Of a stretch of DNA of 64,000 nucleotides, positions 1-10,160 are shown one piece after another. Within the stretch, counting starts at the first letter, position 1. Every line of letters begins with the position of its first letter. Source of the DNA: Warburgia ugandensis. Lineage: Eukaryota; Streptophyta; Magnoliopsida; Canellales; Canellaceae. The translations under genes and the position numbers were made by a program. The notes under the pieces are model-generated. The model made no database searches. It saw only the letters and a list, made by a program, of their open reading frames with translations, and was not told where the DNA came from. The DNA lies in contig CP141132.1 in the NCBI GenBank assembly GCA_035236585.1, positions 56,455,880 to 56,519,879 of the forward strand, written 5' to 3'.

Positions 1-135
1 GTTGTTCATCATTTAGAGTTAGGAGTCACGTTTAACATATAGTTCAGGTTTTCTATAAAAAAAAAAACTCATTCATTGTATATAACAATCTATTTCATTG
101 TATACAAAGTTGAGAACAAAGCTTATTAATAAGAG

Positions 136-800
136 GATAGATTTCATAGATTAGATACATTGGTGGATAAAATAGATAATATGGAAAGTCAATTGATTAG
201 AATAATAGCTTTTAGGCAACCCACGCCACAACCTCAGTACCATAATGAATATACCTATTCTGAGCATCACTATCCCACTCCTTCATGGCCATCAAGCTCC
301 ACATACAACTGCTATTATTAGTAGCAATGGATGCACATAATGCATTCACATACCCTAAGCAATGACTACTATCCTGACACAAATTATAATGGATGAGGTA
401 GGCATCATGAACAAACATGGTCTCAGAATTACCAATATCAGGAAGAACCACAACGCTCCCACCCTGGTCAACACTATCGTGATTATCAAGAATATCAAGG
501 TCAATCATCATGGGTTCAACCTACTTAGCCATTTTTCTAGACCTAAAGGCCACAACAATACCAACCTTACAAGTCGTTTCCTTTACAGTATGAAGAACCA
601 CCATCCAAAGAGAATATGCACCATATTTGTGAGATAATAGAACAAGGCATGACTGCTCTTAATAAGGTGAATAAAGAAATGATATGAGAAATGGAGGAAT
701 AGGAAGTGGAAATGAAACTAATATAAGAAAATACTGACAGAAACATGGCTGAATTTATAAGAAAGGACTAAGGAAATGAAATAAATTAGGGATAATGAAG
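136..800 (+). pseudogene. Element B: Gag C-terminal linker remnant (Athila-like)
   Basis: Two frame-shifted stretches read as a Gag carboxy-terminal region. The first, from 136 to a TAG at 320-322, begins with a heptad-like acidic/basic stretch (MESQLIRII) and runs into a segment rich in Tyr, His, Pro and Gln. The second continues with Gln/Tyr-rich sequence (YQEEPQRSHPGQHYRDYQEY) and ends in a charged helix (IEQGMTALNKVNKEMI) before element A interrupts it at 802. This is the usual order at the end of Athila-type Gag, as in C at 19300-19500. Several in-frame TAG and TAA codons show it is dead. Bases 1-135 are AT-rich and I recognise nothing in them. Confidence 0.55.
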
Positions 801-802
801 AG
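798..802. repeat. Target-site duplication of element A, left copy (AAGAG)
   Basis: AAGAG directly precedes the TGTTAAG start of the 5' LTR. The same five bases at 9819-9823 directly follow the 3' LTR. This perfect duplication fixes both ends of element A. Confidence 0.9.
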
Positions 803-1075
803 TGTTAAGTGTTCAATTTTACCTAAAATAACCCTTAATTAGCATTTGATTAGATCATCTAATTAATTAATTTTGTAATTTTGAATTAATTTTAGCTTTA
901 AGTGATCATCCAACTGTTGATTTGAAAATTTAACAGTTAGATGATCATTAAGCTAATTAAATGGGTAATTAATGATAAGGATGATTCTAAGTCTACTTTG
1001 ATGGGCCTCACTTCATAAGCAAGGTTGCATCATGCGTGCCAACCATGACATGGGCACCCGCATGGGCAAGTCTCC

Positions 1076-1087
1076 TTTATATAGAAA
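1076..1087 (+). promoter_or_regulatory. Candidate TATA box in element A LTR
   Basis: TTTATATAGAAA lies about 275 bp into the LTR, just before the pyrimidine-rich block. The partner LTR keeps it as CTTATATAGATA at 8086-8097. The position fits the U3/R boundary of a plant LTR. No transcript data are available to me. Confidence 0.55.
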
Positions 1088-1141
1088 ACCTCCACAACCC
1101 AACTGAAGAATGCTTCTTTGGGCTCTATTCTTCTTCATTCG

Positions 1142-1640
1142 CCCTCCTCGAGGAGAGAGGTGGATGGACTGTTCCTCTCCACCTCTCTCTCTCGTGCTCT
1201 CCTTGCCTCTTCTTCTTCACTCTTCCTCCTCAAGGTCTCCACCTCTCTCGTGTTCTCCTCTCACTCCCAGTCTCTCTCTTTCTCTCAGATCCCTCTCTTT
1301 CATCCCATCCACTAGCCGTGCATGACACCTTAGGCCTAGCTTCAATCTCCCTCCTCAAGGAGAGAGGTGGACGAATTGTTCCCCTCCACCTCTCTCTCTT
1401 GTGCTCCTACTTCTCTTTCTTCCGTTCACCACTCTCTTCCTCATTCTCCTTCCTCGAGGAGAGAGGTGGATGGACTATTCCACTCCATCTCTCTCTCGTG
1501 CTCTCCTTGTCTCTCCTTCTTCTTGTTTTTTTCATTTTCTCCTCTTGACGAAGGAGAGGTAGGGAGGACTGTTCCTCACCCATCTCTTTCAATCTCGCTC
1601 TGTCTCCTGCCCAGTTCCTCTACCTTCACCTCCTCTCTAT
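1142..1640 (+). repeat. Degenerate tandem units with CTCGAGGAG palindromes in A LTR
   Basis: About four imperfect copies (starting near 1142, 1349, 1446 and 1540) each open with CTCCTCGAGGAG or a close variant, then GAGAGGTGGA and, about 13 bases later, its inverted partner TCCACCTCTC. The first copy forms a 12-bp perfect inverted repeat (1153-1164 with 1178-1189). The 3' LTR repeats the arrangement at about 8153-8640. Open frames here are low-complexity Leu/Ser/Pro strings and not genes. Confidence 0.7.
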
Positions 1641-2785
1641 TGCTCTGTCTCTAGCCCCATTACCAGTCACTGCACAGACCCAGGATTGCACCCCACCTTC
1701 CAATACCATCCCAGGCCAACCCACTTCCTATCAGCCGCACCAAAGCCAAGCCGCACCCATCTCCTCCTCTCCCTCTCTCTCTCTCTCTTGCTCCCTTGTT
1801 CACGCCCTCACAAGATCTCCCATTTTTCGGCAAAACCCATCATCGCATCGAGCTAGGGCCAACAACCTTCACAAAGCCCCTTCTTCTCTCTTAACCTTTG
1901 TTCTCTCCACTGGCTCTGCACTGGAGTTCCTCCACCCGTCGGGCGACGCCCATCTCCACTAGCGTCATCTGCTTCCCCCATTCTAGGTTCAGTTGCTGGA
2001 ACTAAGTCCGCTCCGACCCATCACTGAGCAACTTGGAGAAGGAAACCCTATCTAGGTTTTCCTTCTTTCCCTGGCCTCCTTTTCCTTCCAGTTTCTCTCT
2101 CTTTTTCCCACTGGCCCAGGGAGGGAAAACCTAGATCGGGTTTTTCCCTCTACCTTTCCTCCTCCCTCTTTTGTTCTTCCCTCCTCCTCTTCTTCATCCT
2201 TTTCTCCCAATGTCTTCTTCCTTCCTTCTGTCAAATTTCTGGTTTTTTTTCCTTTTAAAACCAGAAATCTGGAGAAATTCCAAAAATGCCCATGGGCCTT
2301 TAATCATAATTACATTTCCATCCTGTTTTCTCCTTTACCCTATATTGTCTTTATGTGTATCCCTATTTTACCTTATCTAGGATAGTGTTGTTCTCAGATT
2401 TACTTCTAGAATATGTATTTTGACTTCTTGTTCATTGCGTGACACAATGATCAAGACAGGAAAATTGTATTCAGCTTGTTATTGCATTTAATTTGTGTGA
2501 AGTTACCTTATTACTAATTAGTACCTGTTGTGATCTGCTGCCTAACACAGCAGTTAAACAAGAAAGTTTTCTTTATTTGTAATTTACTTTCATTTTTTGC
2601 TTACTTAAATTTAGAACTTTGTTTACTCATGGAATGCTTAATGAACTTGAATTTTAGTTTGTTAATTTATAATTAAAATTTGTATAAACTCCATCATTTA
2701 AGTTGAGTTCCTGTGGAAATCGACCCGAACTTGCACTAGCTAAACTACAACAGCCGTGCACTTACGAAAAACATCAACAAGTTTT

Positions 2786-2803
2786 TGGCGCAGTTGCCGA
2801 GGA
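2786..2803 (+). promoter_or_regulatory. Primer binding site of element A (tRNA-Asp type)
   Basis: TGGCGCAGTTGCCGAGGA starts six bases after the LTR end. It closely matches the complement of the plant tRNA-Asp 3' end (TGGCGCCGTTGCCGGGGA), with two or three mismatches. Athila and Tat lineages typically use this primer. Confidence 0.85.
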
Positions 2804-3123
2804 CCCGCAATGGTATTTTCATAAAATTTAATTAAAAATTCAAAAAAATTTCAAAATTAAAATTTTCAAAAAAAGCATTAAATTTCAAAAAAATAAAAAT
2901 TTATAGGAGTTGTATTGTTTTAACATTTTAGGCATTTTAGGTGCATTTTAGAAATTTTGTTAGTGCATAAATTTAATTTCTCCTAATTTTTTGTACTTAT
3001 TAGTAAGAAATTCAAGGAGTTTAATTAGGATAATTGTAATTTATTTTGAGTAAATTGTAGTGAGGATTTCATGTAATTATTTTATTTAAAAAAATTCATT
3101 TAAAAGGTTGTAATAATATAGGT

Positions 3124-3180
3124 CAAGGGTGGGCCATTGTAACTAGAAGTGGAGGTGGAATGTAAATGGCCCCACCCTTG
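3124..3180 (+). promoter_or_regulatory. Conserved leader stem-loop (candidate packaging/dimer signal)
   Basis: CAAGGGTGGGCCATT (3124-3138) pairs with AATGGCCCCACCCTTG (3165-3180): 15 base pairs with one bulged C around a 26-base loop. Element C keeps the same stem and bulge position at 17038-17095, where the bulge is T. A role in RNA packaging or dimerisation is inference from position only. Confidence 0.6.
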
Positions 3181-3910
3181 TACAAGAAGACATTTTCTAG
3201 GACCGCGTTGTGAGCAAGTCCTAAACTCCTTAAAAATTTTAGTTTAGGTTATGCATTATAGATTAAAACTACATTGGGTGTTAGTATAAAAGAATATAGA
3301 ATACATTCGATATATGTTGCATTTTTAGGGATTTGCATTAGTTGTTAATTTTTTTTCATTTTTAGGGCATGTTTAATTGCTTTAAGGTGATTATATGTTG
3401 ACCGAATTGCCATGGAATGGAAAATTTAATTAGCAAGGGCACCTGACCCCATAAGATCAAGGGTGGATTTCATCACCACCTCTTGGCCCATATAGGATAA
3501 TCACCACAAGCATGTATCCCAACCTTCCAATTTAATTTAAAATTAATTAGAAGAGACCTATAGGGCCCACAACATGCTCATAGGACCCTCTTGGAAGGAG
3601 GAGACCTATTGCCACCCTAGTGGCCCCCATTTAACCTACTATGCTGGTTTTTAAACGACTAGCTCTGCCAGCACATTCGATGACTCAAACTACCTACGGC
3701 TAGCTGAGGAGAGTGTGAAGTGTTTGATTAGGTAGGATCTAACTAGTAAGCAGTGGGGCAAGTCTGAAAGAGAGGAGGAGCATTAGATTAGGCTAACCTA
3801 AAAGCTCCCCACATTATTCTAAGATAATCAAATTGTTTGCTTGCTAGCCTTAGGGGTGTTTGAATGTTTGTGACCTATAATCAGCATTTAGGTTGCATTA
3901 TTTAGGTAGT

Positions 3911-4046
<136 letters not shown>

Positions 4047-4087
4047 CATTCAAAATCTGCACATTGACCAAAATGATAATTGGTGCC

Positions 4088-5924
4088 CCAGCATTAATAG
4101 AGAGATATTTTCCCATGGAGAAATAATCTCCTCTTTAATGATAATGAACCACCTCACATCATGAATAATGATGGTGTTTCTTTATAGACGAATAATCCTC
4201 TCTTTGATGTTGATGATCCTCCACCTCTATTCAATGACAATATACATCAATGGAGGAATTATTCTTAACTACACATAAATAGGAGAAGGAATTATAATAG
4301 GCAGTGGGACCAATATAGATCACAGGAGGATAATTGGCACAATCAAAATTCGCTTAGAAGAACATTAAAAGATTGTTTGTAGCCTAACTATACTAGCATA
4401 CCTTCATGTATAAATTTACTTCCAAATGCTGGTATAATTAAAATAAAGGTTGAAGTAATTCAATTACTTCCAAAATTTTATGGGTTGGATAATGAGAGTC
4501 CTTACATGCATTTACAAGAATTCGATGAAGTATGCATGTTTCAACATACACAAAACATTGAATTAGATATTGTAAGACTCAAACTATTTCCTTTGTCTTT
4601 AGAGGAAAAAGTTAAGATGTGGTTTCATTTATTGCCAACAGATTCCTTATGAACATGGCAAGAAATGACTAGGAAGTTCTTAAATAAGTTCTTTCCTATA
4701 CATGAGACTAATGCTTTCCACCAAAACATAATGAATTTTACCCAGAAGGATAAAGAAACTTTCTATCAATGCTGGGAAGGATTCAAGGAATTATTAACTT
4801 GTCTCCATCATGGATACAAACTTTGGCGTATCATTAGCTTCTTTTATGAAGGACTCCATTCTGATATGCACTAATTTTTTGAAATAATGTGTAATGGAAA
4901 TTTCTTAAATAAACAACCGAAAGAGGCAGAAGAGTATTTGGAATGGCTGGCAGAGAGTGCACAAACTTGGGCTCATTTAGAAAAAGTAGGTTATTCAAGC
5001 AAGCCTATGTTCACCACCACATTCGCTAGGGGAGACAATTATGCTATGACCAAAAAAGATGATATCAAACTAACATCCTTAGCTAGAACAGAGGCCATGG
5101 AAATGGGAAGTTTTTCCTCTAAGAAAGTCGAATAGGTGTGTAATACTTGTGAAAGTAATACGCATTGAACTCAAGAATGTCCTATCACTCTTGCATTTTA
5201 GGATGCGCTTTATGAATCGACCCATTCTTATGAGAAACATTTTTCCTCATCTTTGTTGCAACTTGAGTAATCATCAAAATGAAAATGTCTCACATAAGGT
5301 TCAACACCAACCTTATCACCAAAAATAAGGACCACTTACTCCTGGACCTTACCTTCCTCCACATAAGGGGAATGTCGAGGATAATTTCCATCAACACATG
5401 CAAAACTAGGAGAAGAAAATTGCTCAAATTATAGGCCAACTAAAAGAGAACACATATTCCATGATTGATTTGAAGGATATGATGTCCCAAATGATGCAAA
5501 CCACCGATCAAGGTTAATGTCCTATTCTACCCAATGAAAACCTTGATGATACGGATGTGGTAGGTGAGATTAATTCTTCACTTACAAGGGTGGAACAAAC
5601 AAAGGCCATTACCATTATTCACAGTGGTAACACGATTGAGAAATTTGATCCTAAAAGGGTTGAAATAGTACTCAAACCTGTTAAAAAAAGATACAAATTG
5701 GTCACACCCACTGAGGAATATGACATCTTACTCCATTTTCAAAAAGGCTGAATCTAGCTCCTACAAGTATCTTTAGTTATGAAAAGCAACCTGATGATAA
5801 ATTTATCTTGCATGGTGATAAAATGAAATTTTTTAAATTACAAGATAAATTCACTAATCAATCCTTTTCAGAGGCCTGTCCATCTCACTTTGTATGGGAC
5901 CCAGGGAAGTTTCAAACTCAGTAA
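4088..5924 (+). pseudogene. gag: Element A gag pseudogene (gag-only, with 30-residue tail)
   Basis: This is an Athila-type Gag in broken frames. The N-terminus carries acidic repeats (FPWRN, then VDDPPPLFNDNIH, about 4110-4260). The central capsid-like domain lies at about 4440-5130 (LPKFYGLDNESPYMHLQEF, FFYEGLH, LAESAQTW). A CX2CX4HX4C zinc knuckle is at 5139-5180, with a stop inside it. A helical linker follows (5400-5760). The frame then runs into a tail, KLQDKF and PSHFVWDPGKFQTQ, ending in TAA at 5922-5924. Element E has the same tail and stop. C has protease and RT at this point instead. Stops are mostly CAG/CAA/CGA changed to TAG/TAA/TGA. The protein would have assembled virus-like particles; this copy cannot make it. 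Confidence 0.8.
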
Positions 5925-7734
5925 TATTTTTTTCCTCTGAAATTTTTTTCTTCTGTAATAATTGTGTACCTTAATTTTTTTTTTTTTTTTCTCTTTCTTC
6001 TTTCTTTTCTTTTTCAGATATTCTTTTTATACATCCCCTAATTAATTTCAAATTTCTCAATGCATTATCATCATCCTACTTTTTAAACATTGAGGACAAT
6101 GTTTCTTTTAGGTTGGGAGGTGTAAAATTCTAGTAAATTCTTATTTTTTTAGGTTGTTAGGTGATTTCCTTGATTTTAAGAATATATATAATAAATTAAA
6201 TTAAATTAAAATTTTTGAATTTCTGGTCAATTCATACATTATACTAACTTTGGCTTATTAATGGACCTCAACACCATGAATTCATTATTTTACTCAATTT
6301 CTAATGTATTCCATTAAAGTTATGTCTCAAATCACATTTGTACATGTAGTTGCATATAGCTAGTCTAAATTGATGAGTAGCAATGACTGAGAAATCCTGA
6401 AGAAATTCAGTAGAGACCTATAACCCAAGTGAGCTTTAGAGCCATTCATTCTTTCTAAGAGGTTATAAATATTTCTAATTTTCTTCAACATGCTTAAAGA
6501 AACTTGATCCCATCAACTTTTAAATTTGGCTAATTACCTTAATTGTTAGAGTATTAACTTTGAAATTCTAGAAGTTCATTGAATTTAATAGATTATAGAC
6601 AACCTAGAAAATGATTTAGGCTATCTTTGTTAACCTAGAGACATAAAGCCTACTCATAAATATTTTTACCACTAGTTAGCCAATTTAAGCCTTTTATATA
6701 AGCCTTTTCTTTTTCTCACCCAACTAACCTTAACCCATATTACCCACTGTAATATATCCATTACCTATTTCTTCAAAAGATAAGTTAGAGATGAATGAAA
6801 ATATACTTTTTAGTTGCAATCAAAGCAGAAAAGTGAATATTGAGAAAAGAAATTTTCTTCAAAAGAGATTCAAGTAAAAATAAAAATAAAAAAAATAGAA
6901 AAGTTTGGAGAATGCAAAGAAAAGTGGAAAAAGAAATATTCACTTTAGTACAAGCAATGTAAAGAAAGAATTGTCAACTTTAGAAGACCTCTACTTCTTA
7001 TTGAAGAAACTTTGAATACCCTTTTACCTCTTCTTTTGTACCCCGTCCTATGCCTTCATGTTGTCCCAGTTAAAGACCTAATGATTTTAGGGTAAATATA
7101 GTCTTGATGAGGATATGAAAATATAGGATTTAAAGAATAATACTTCTAAAAGTTCAAAGGTAATGACATCTTTCTAAAGGGATCAAAACTACATTATGTA
7201 GTAACTCCTATTCCTTTATGAGCATATGTGAGATAAAATTTGCTTTTATTGACTTTGCTTACATATTTAAGAGGCATATGATTTGAACCTTTATCTGAGA
7301 GACTTTATTTCTGAGTGTATGTCATTAGTGAGGATTGAGGTCAAAACATGTTTCAAATGGAGTTGAAAGTTGTATTCTATTCAGAGATAAAGATTATTTT
7401 ATATGTACACTACATCCACCCACACATTCCGAGAACTAAGGTAAATTGGAATGTCTATAGTATATGGGTAGAGTTATGAATTTTTCTTTCTCATGCTAAA
7501 GTGATAGATTTATTTGAGAAAAGTGGGAATTGACTTGAAAATGATATTTTGGAATTTTGTGGGTATATTCACCGCAAACCCTCACGAGGCCTCACTCATC
7601 CACTAGGGGTAACCTAGGGGTTTAAGGGCTTGTTGCATATGCTAAATGAAACCGTGAGTACCTACAAAAATGGCAACTTAGGTCACATATAATAAATGGT
7701 TTTTTGCATGCTTTGCTAGGGACTAGCAAAATGT
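5925..7734 (+). other. Element A 3' noncoding region
   Basis: About 1.8 kb of AT-rich sequence follows the Gag stop. It contains a long T/pyrimidine run ending in CAG (5970-6018), which resembles a splice acceptor, and the 20-base hairpin at 6085-6104. It also has many blocks shared with B, C and E. A block near 7552-7665 (gcaaaccctcacgaggcctc) is strikingly conserved among the four. I see no env-like reading frame. Confidence 0.75.
6085..6104 (+). promoter_or_regulatory. Conserved 8-bp hairpin before G-rich tract (element A)
   Basis: AAACATTGAGGACAATGTTT is a perfect 8-bp stem with an AGGA loop. It is followed by TTAGGTTGGGAGGTGT. The same hairpin is present in B (10958-10977), C (26410-26429) and E (49146-49165, reverse). 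The downstream G-rich run could act as an extra internal polypurine tract. The function is inferred. Confidence 0.65.
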
Positions 7735-7747
7735 TGGTTAAGGGGTG
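7735..7747 (+). promoter_or_regulatory. Polypurine tract of element A
   Basis: The purine-rich TGGTTAAGGGGTG abuts the TGTTAAG start of the 3' LTR. This is the expected site for plus-strand DNA priming. It is short and interrupted by T, as in its relatives. Confidence 0.6.
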
Positions 7748-8775
7748 TGTTAAGTGCTCAATTTTGCCTAAAATAACCCTTAATTAGCATTTGATTAGAT
7801 CATTTAACTAATTAATTTTTTAATTTTGAATTAATTTTAGCTTTAAGTGATCATCCAACCATTGATTTGAAAATTTAACAATTAGATGATCATTAAGCTA
7901 ATTAAATGGGTAATTAATGATAGGGCTGATTCTAAGTTAGTTTCCTATTTTGCAGATTGATCAAAGGAAACTTTTGGACAGCTCAGATCAGTCTAATTTG
8001 ATGGGCCCCACTTCACAAGCAAGGCTGCATCATGCATGCCAACCATCACATGGGCACCCACATGGACAGGCATGGGCAGGTCTCCCTTATATAGATAACC
8101 TTTACAACCCAACTGGAGAATGCTGCTTTGGGCTCTATTCTTCTTCATTCTCCCTCCTCGAGGAGAGAGGTGGGCGGACCGTTCCTCTCCACCTCTCTCT
8201 CTCGTGCTCTCCTTGCCTCTTCTTCTTCACTCTTCCTCCTCGAGGTCTCCACCTCTCTCGTGTTCTCCTCTTCACTCCTAGTCTCTCTCTTTCTCTCAGA
8301 ATCCTTCTCTTTCATCCCATCCACTAGCCGTGCGTGACACCCTAGGCCCGGCTTCAATCTCCCTCCTCAAGGAGAGAGGTGGATAGATTGTTCCTCTCTA
8401 CCTCTCTTTCTCGTGCTCCCACTTCTCTTTCTTCCGTTCACCACTCTCTTCCTCATTCTCCTTCCTTGAGGAGAGAGGTGGATGGACTATTCCTCTCCAT
8501 CTCTCTCTCGTGCTCTCCTTGTCTCTCCTTCTTCTTGTTTTTTTCGTTTTCTCCTCTTTATGGAGGAGAGGTAGGGAGGACTATTCCTCACCCATCTCTC
8601 TCAATCTCGCTCTCTCTCCTGCCCAGTTCCTCTACCTTTGCCTCCTCTCTATTACTCTGTCTCTAGCCTCGTTCCCAGTCACTACACAGACCCAGGATCG
8701 CACCCCACCTTCTAGCACCGCCCCAGGCCAACCCACTTCCTATTAGCCACACCAAAGCCAAGCTGCACCCATCTC

Positions 8776-8840
<65 letters not shown>

Positions 8841-9818
8841 CACGCCCTCACCAGATCTCCCATTTTCTGGCAAAATCCATCATCGCATCGAGCTAGGGAC
8901 AACAGCCTTCACAAAGCCCCTTCTTCTCTCTTAACCTCTGCTCTCTCCACCGGCTTTGCACTGGAGTTCCTCCACCCATTGGGCGACACCCATCTCCACC
9001 AGCATCATCTGCTTCCCCCATTCTAGCTTCAGTAGCTGGAACTAGGTCTGCTTTGACCCATCACCAGCCGACTTGGAGAAGGAAACTCAATCTAGGTTTT
9101 CCTTCTTTCGCCGGCCTCCTTTTCCTTCCAGTTTCCTCTCTTTTCCCCATTGGCCCGAGGAGGGAAAACTTAGATCAGGTTTTCCCCTCTACCTTTCCTT
9201 CTCCCTCTTTTCTTCTTCCCTCCTCCTCTTCTTCCTCCTTTTCTCCCAACCTCTTCTTCCTTCCTTTCGTCGAATTTCTGGTTTTTTTTCCTTTTAAAAC
9301 CAAAAATCTGGAGAAATTCCAAAAATGCCCATGGGCCTTTAATCATAATTACATTTCCATCCTGTTTTCTCCTTTACCCTATATTGTCTTTATGTGTATC
9401 CCTATTTTACCTTATCTAGGATAGTGTTGTTCTCAGATTTACTTCTAGAATATGTATTTTGACTTCTTGTTCATTGCGTGACACAATGATCAAGACAGGA
9501 AAATTGTATTCAGCTTGTTATTGCATTTAATTTGTGTGAAGTTACCTTATTACTAATTAGTACCTGTTGTGATCTGCTGCCTAACACAGCAGTTAAACAA
9601 GAAAGTTTTCTTTATTTGTCATTTATTTTCATTTTTTGCTTACTTAAATTTAGAACTTTGTTTACTCATGGAATGCTTAATGAACTTGAATTTTAGTTTG
9701 TTAATTTATAATTAAAATTTGTATAAACTCCATCATTTAAGTCGAGTCCCTGTGGAAATCGACCCAGACTTGTACTAGCTAAACTACAATAGTCATGCAC
9801 TTGCGAAAAATATCAACA
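7748..9818 (+). repeat. Element A 3' LTR
   Basis: This 2,071-bp partner of 803-2779 starts TGTTAAGTGCTC and ends TATCAACA, followed by the AAGAG duplication. It keeps the TATA box (8086-8097) and the pyrimidine-rich tandem units. It is longer than the 5' LTR mainly because of the 58-bp block near 7937 and an expanded (CT)n at 8779-8838. Confidence 0.88.
8779..8838. repeat. (CT)n microsatellite in A 3' LTR
   Basis: About 29 CT units here correspond to only about nine in the 5' LTR (near 1772-1787). The two LTRs were identical at insertion, so this is post-insertion slippage. Confidence 0.9.
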
Positions 9819-9823
9819 AAGAG

Positions 9824-10160
9824 CTAATTATTAATGATAATAGGATAAAAATTTGTTATGATTATTTTGAGCCACAAAGTCCATAACTATCCATAGAAGG
9901 TACTCAGACCTACTCAAGCCATGTTCTGCCCCTTGTTATGATCATGATGGAGAGACTTCCATTGATTAAGAGAATAAAGTTGTACAAACATCCAACCCAG
10001 ATCCTCTAGAATCGTGTCCTGCTTGTTTCTATGACTTTGATAAAGACATGTCCATTGAGGAGGTAAATGAGTTGTTGAATACTATGCCTTTGATGGACAC
10101 TTCTCAATGGCAAGTTAGAGTAGATCCCCTTATGGGGCCTAAAATTCAAACTTAGAAGTG
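9824..10160 (+). pseudogene. Element B: pre-RT spacer remnant of pol
   Basis: At about 9990-10130 one frame reads SCPACFYDFDKDMSIEEVNE followed by LLNTMPLMDTSQW. This matches the segment between protease and RT in C (about 20410-20520, EACLAHFNEFNKDALIEEVN). The protease before it and the RT after it are missing. Sequence from 9824 to 9990 is AT-rich and unassigned. B therefore lost most of pol, independently of A and E, since its break points differ. Confidence 0.55.

Larger units (their letters stand above)
803..2779 (+). repeat. Element A 5' LTR
   Basis: This 1,977-bp LTR starts TGTTAAGTGTTC and ends CATCAACA. It has an AT-rich U3, a TATA box (1076-1087), then about 1.1 kb of strongly pyrimidine-rich sequence with degenerate tandem units (about 1142-1640) and a short (CT)n near 1775. 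The end is AT-rich and followed by the primer site. Compared with its partner it lacks about 58 bp after 988 (present at about 7937-7995), with short agt repeats at the edges. It also has a much shorter (CT)n. Confidence 0.88.

Noticed and set aside
212-511. Minus-strand frame of 99 codons
   Set aside because: It lies opposite the recognisable B Gag linker and has no family resemblance.
1036-1654. Overlapping open frames up to 170 codons in the A LTR (repeated near 7950-8746)
   Set aside because: They are Leu/Ser/Pro strings from CT-rich tandem units, overlap in several frames, and lie in LTR sequence.
2786-2803. tRNA gene at the A primer site
   Set aside because: Only the 18-base complement of a tRNA 3' end is present; no cloverleaf. 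The same holds for the other primer sites.
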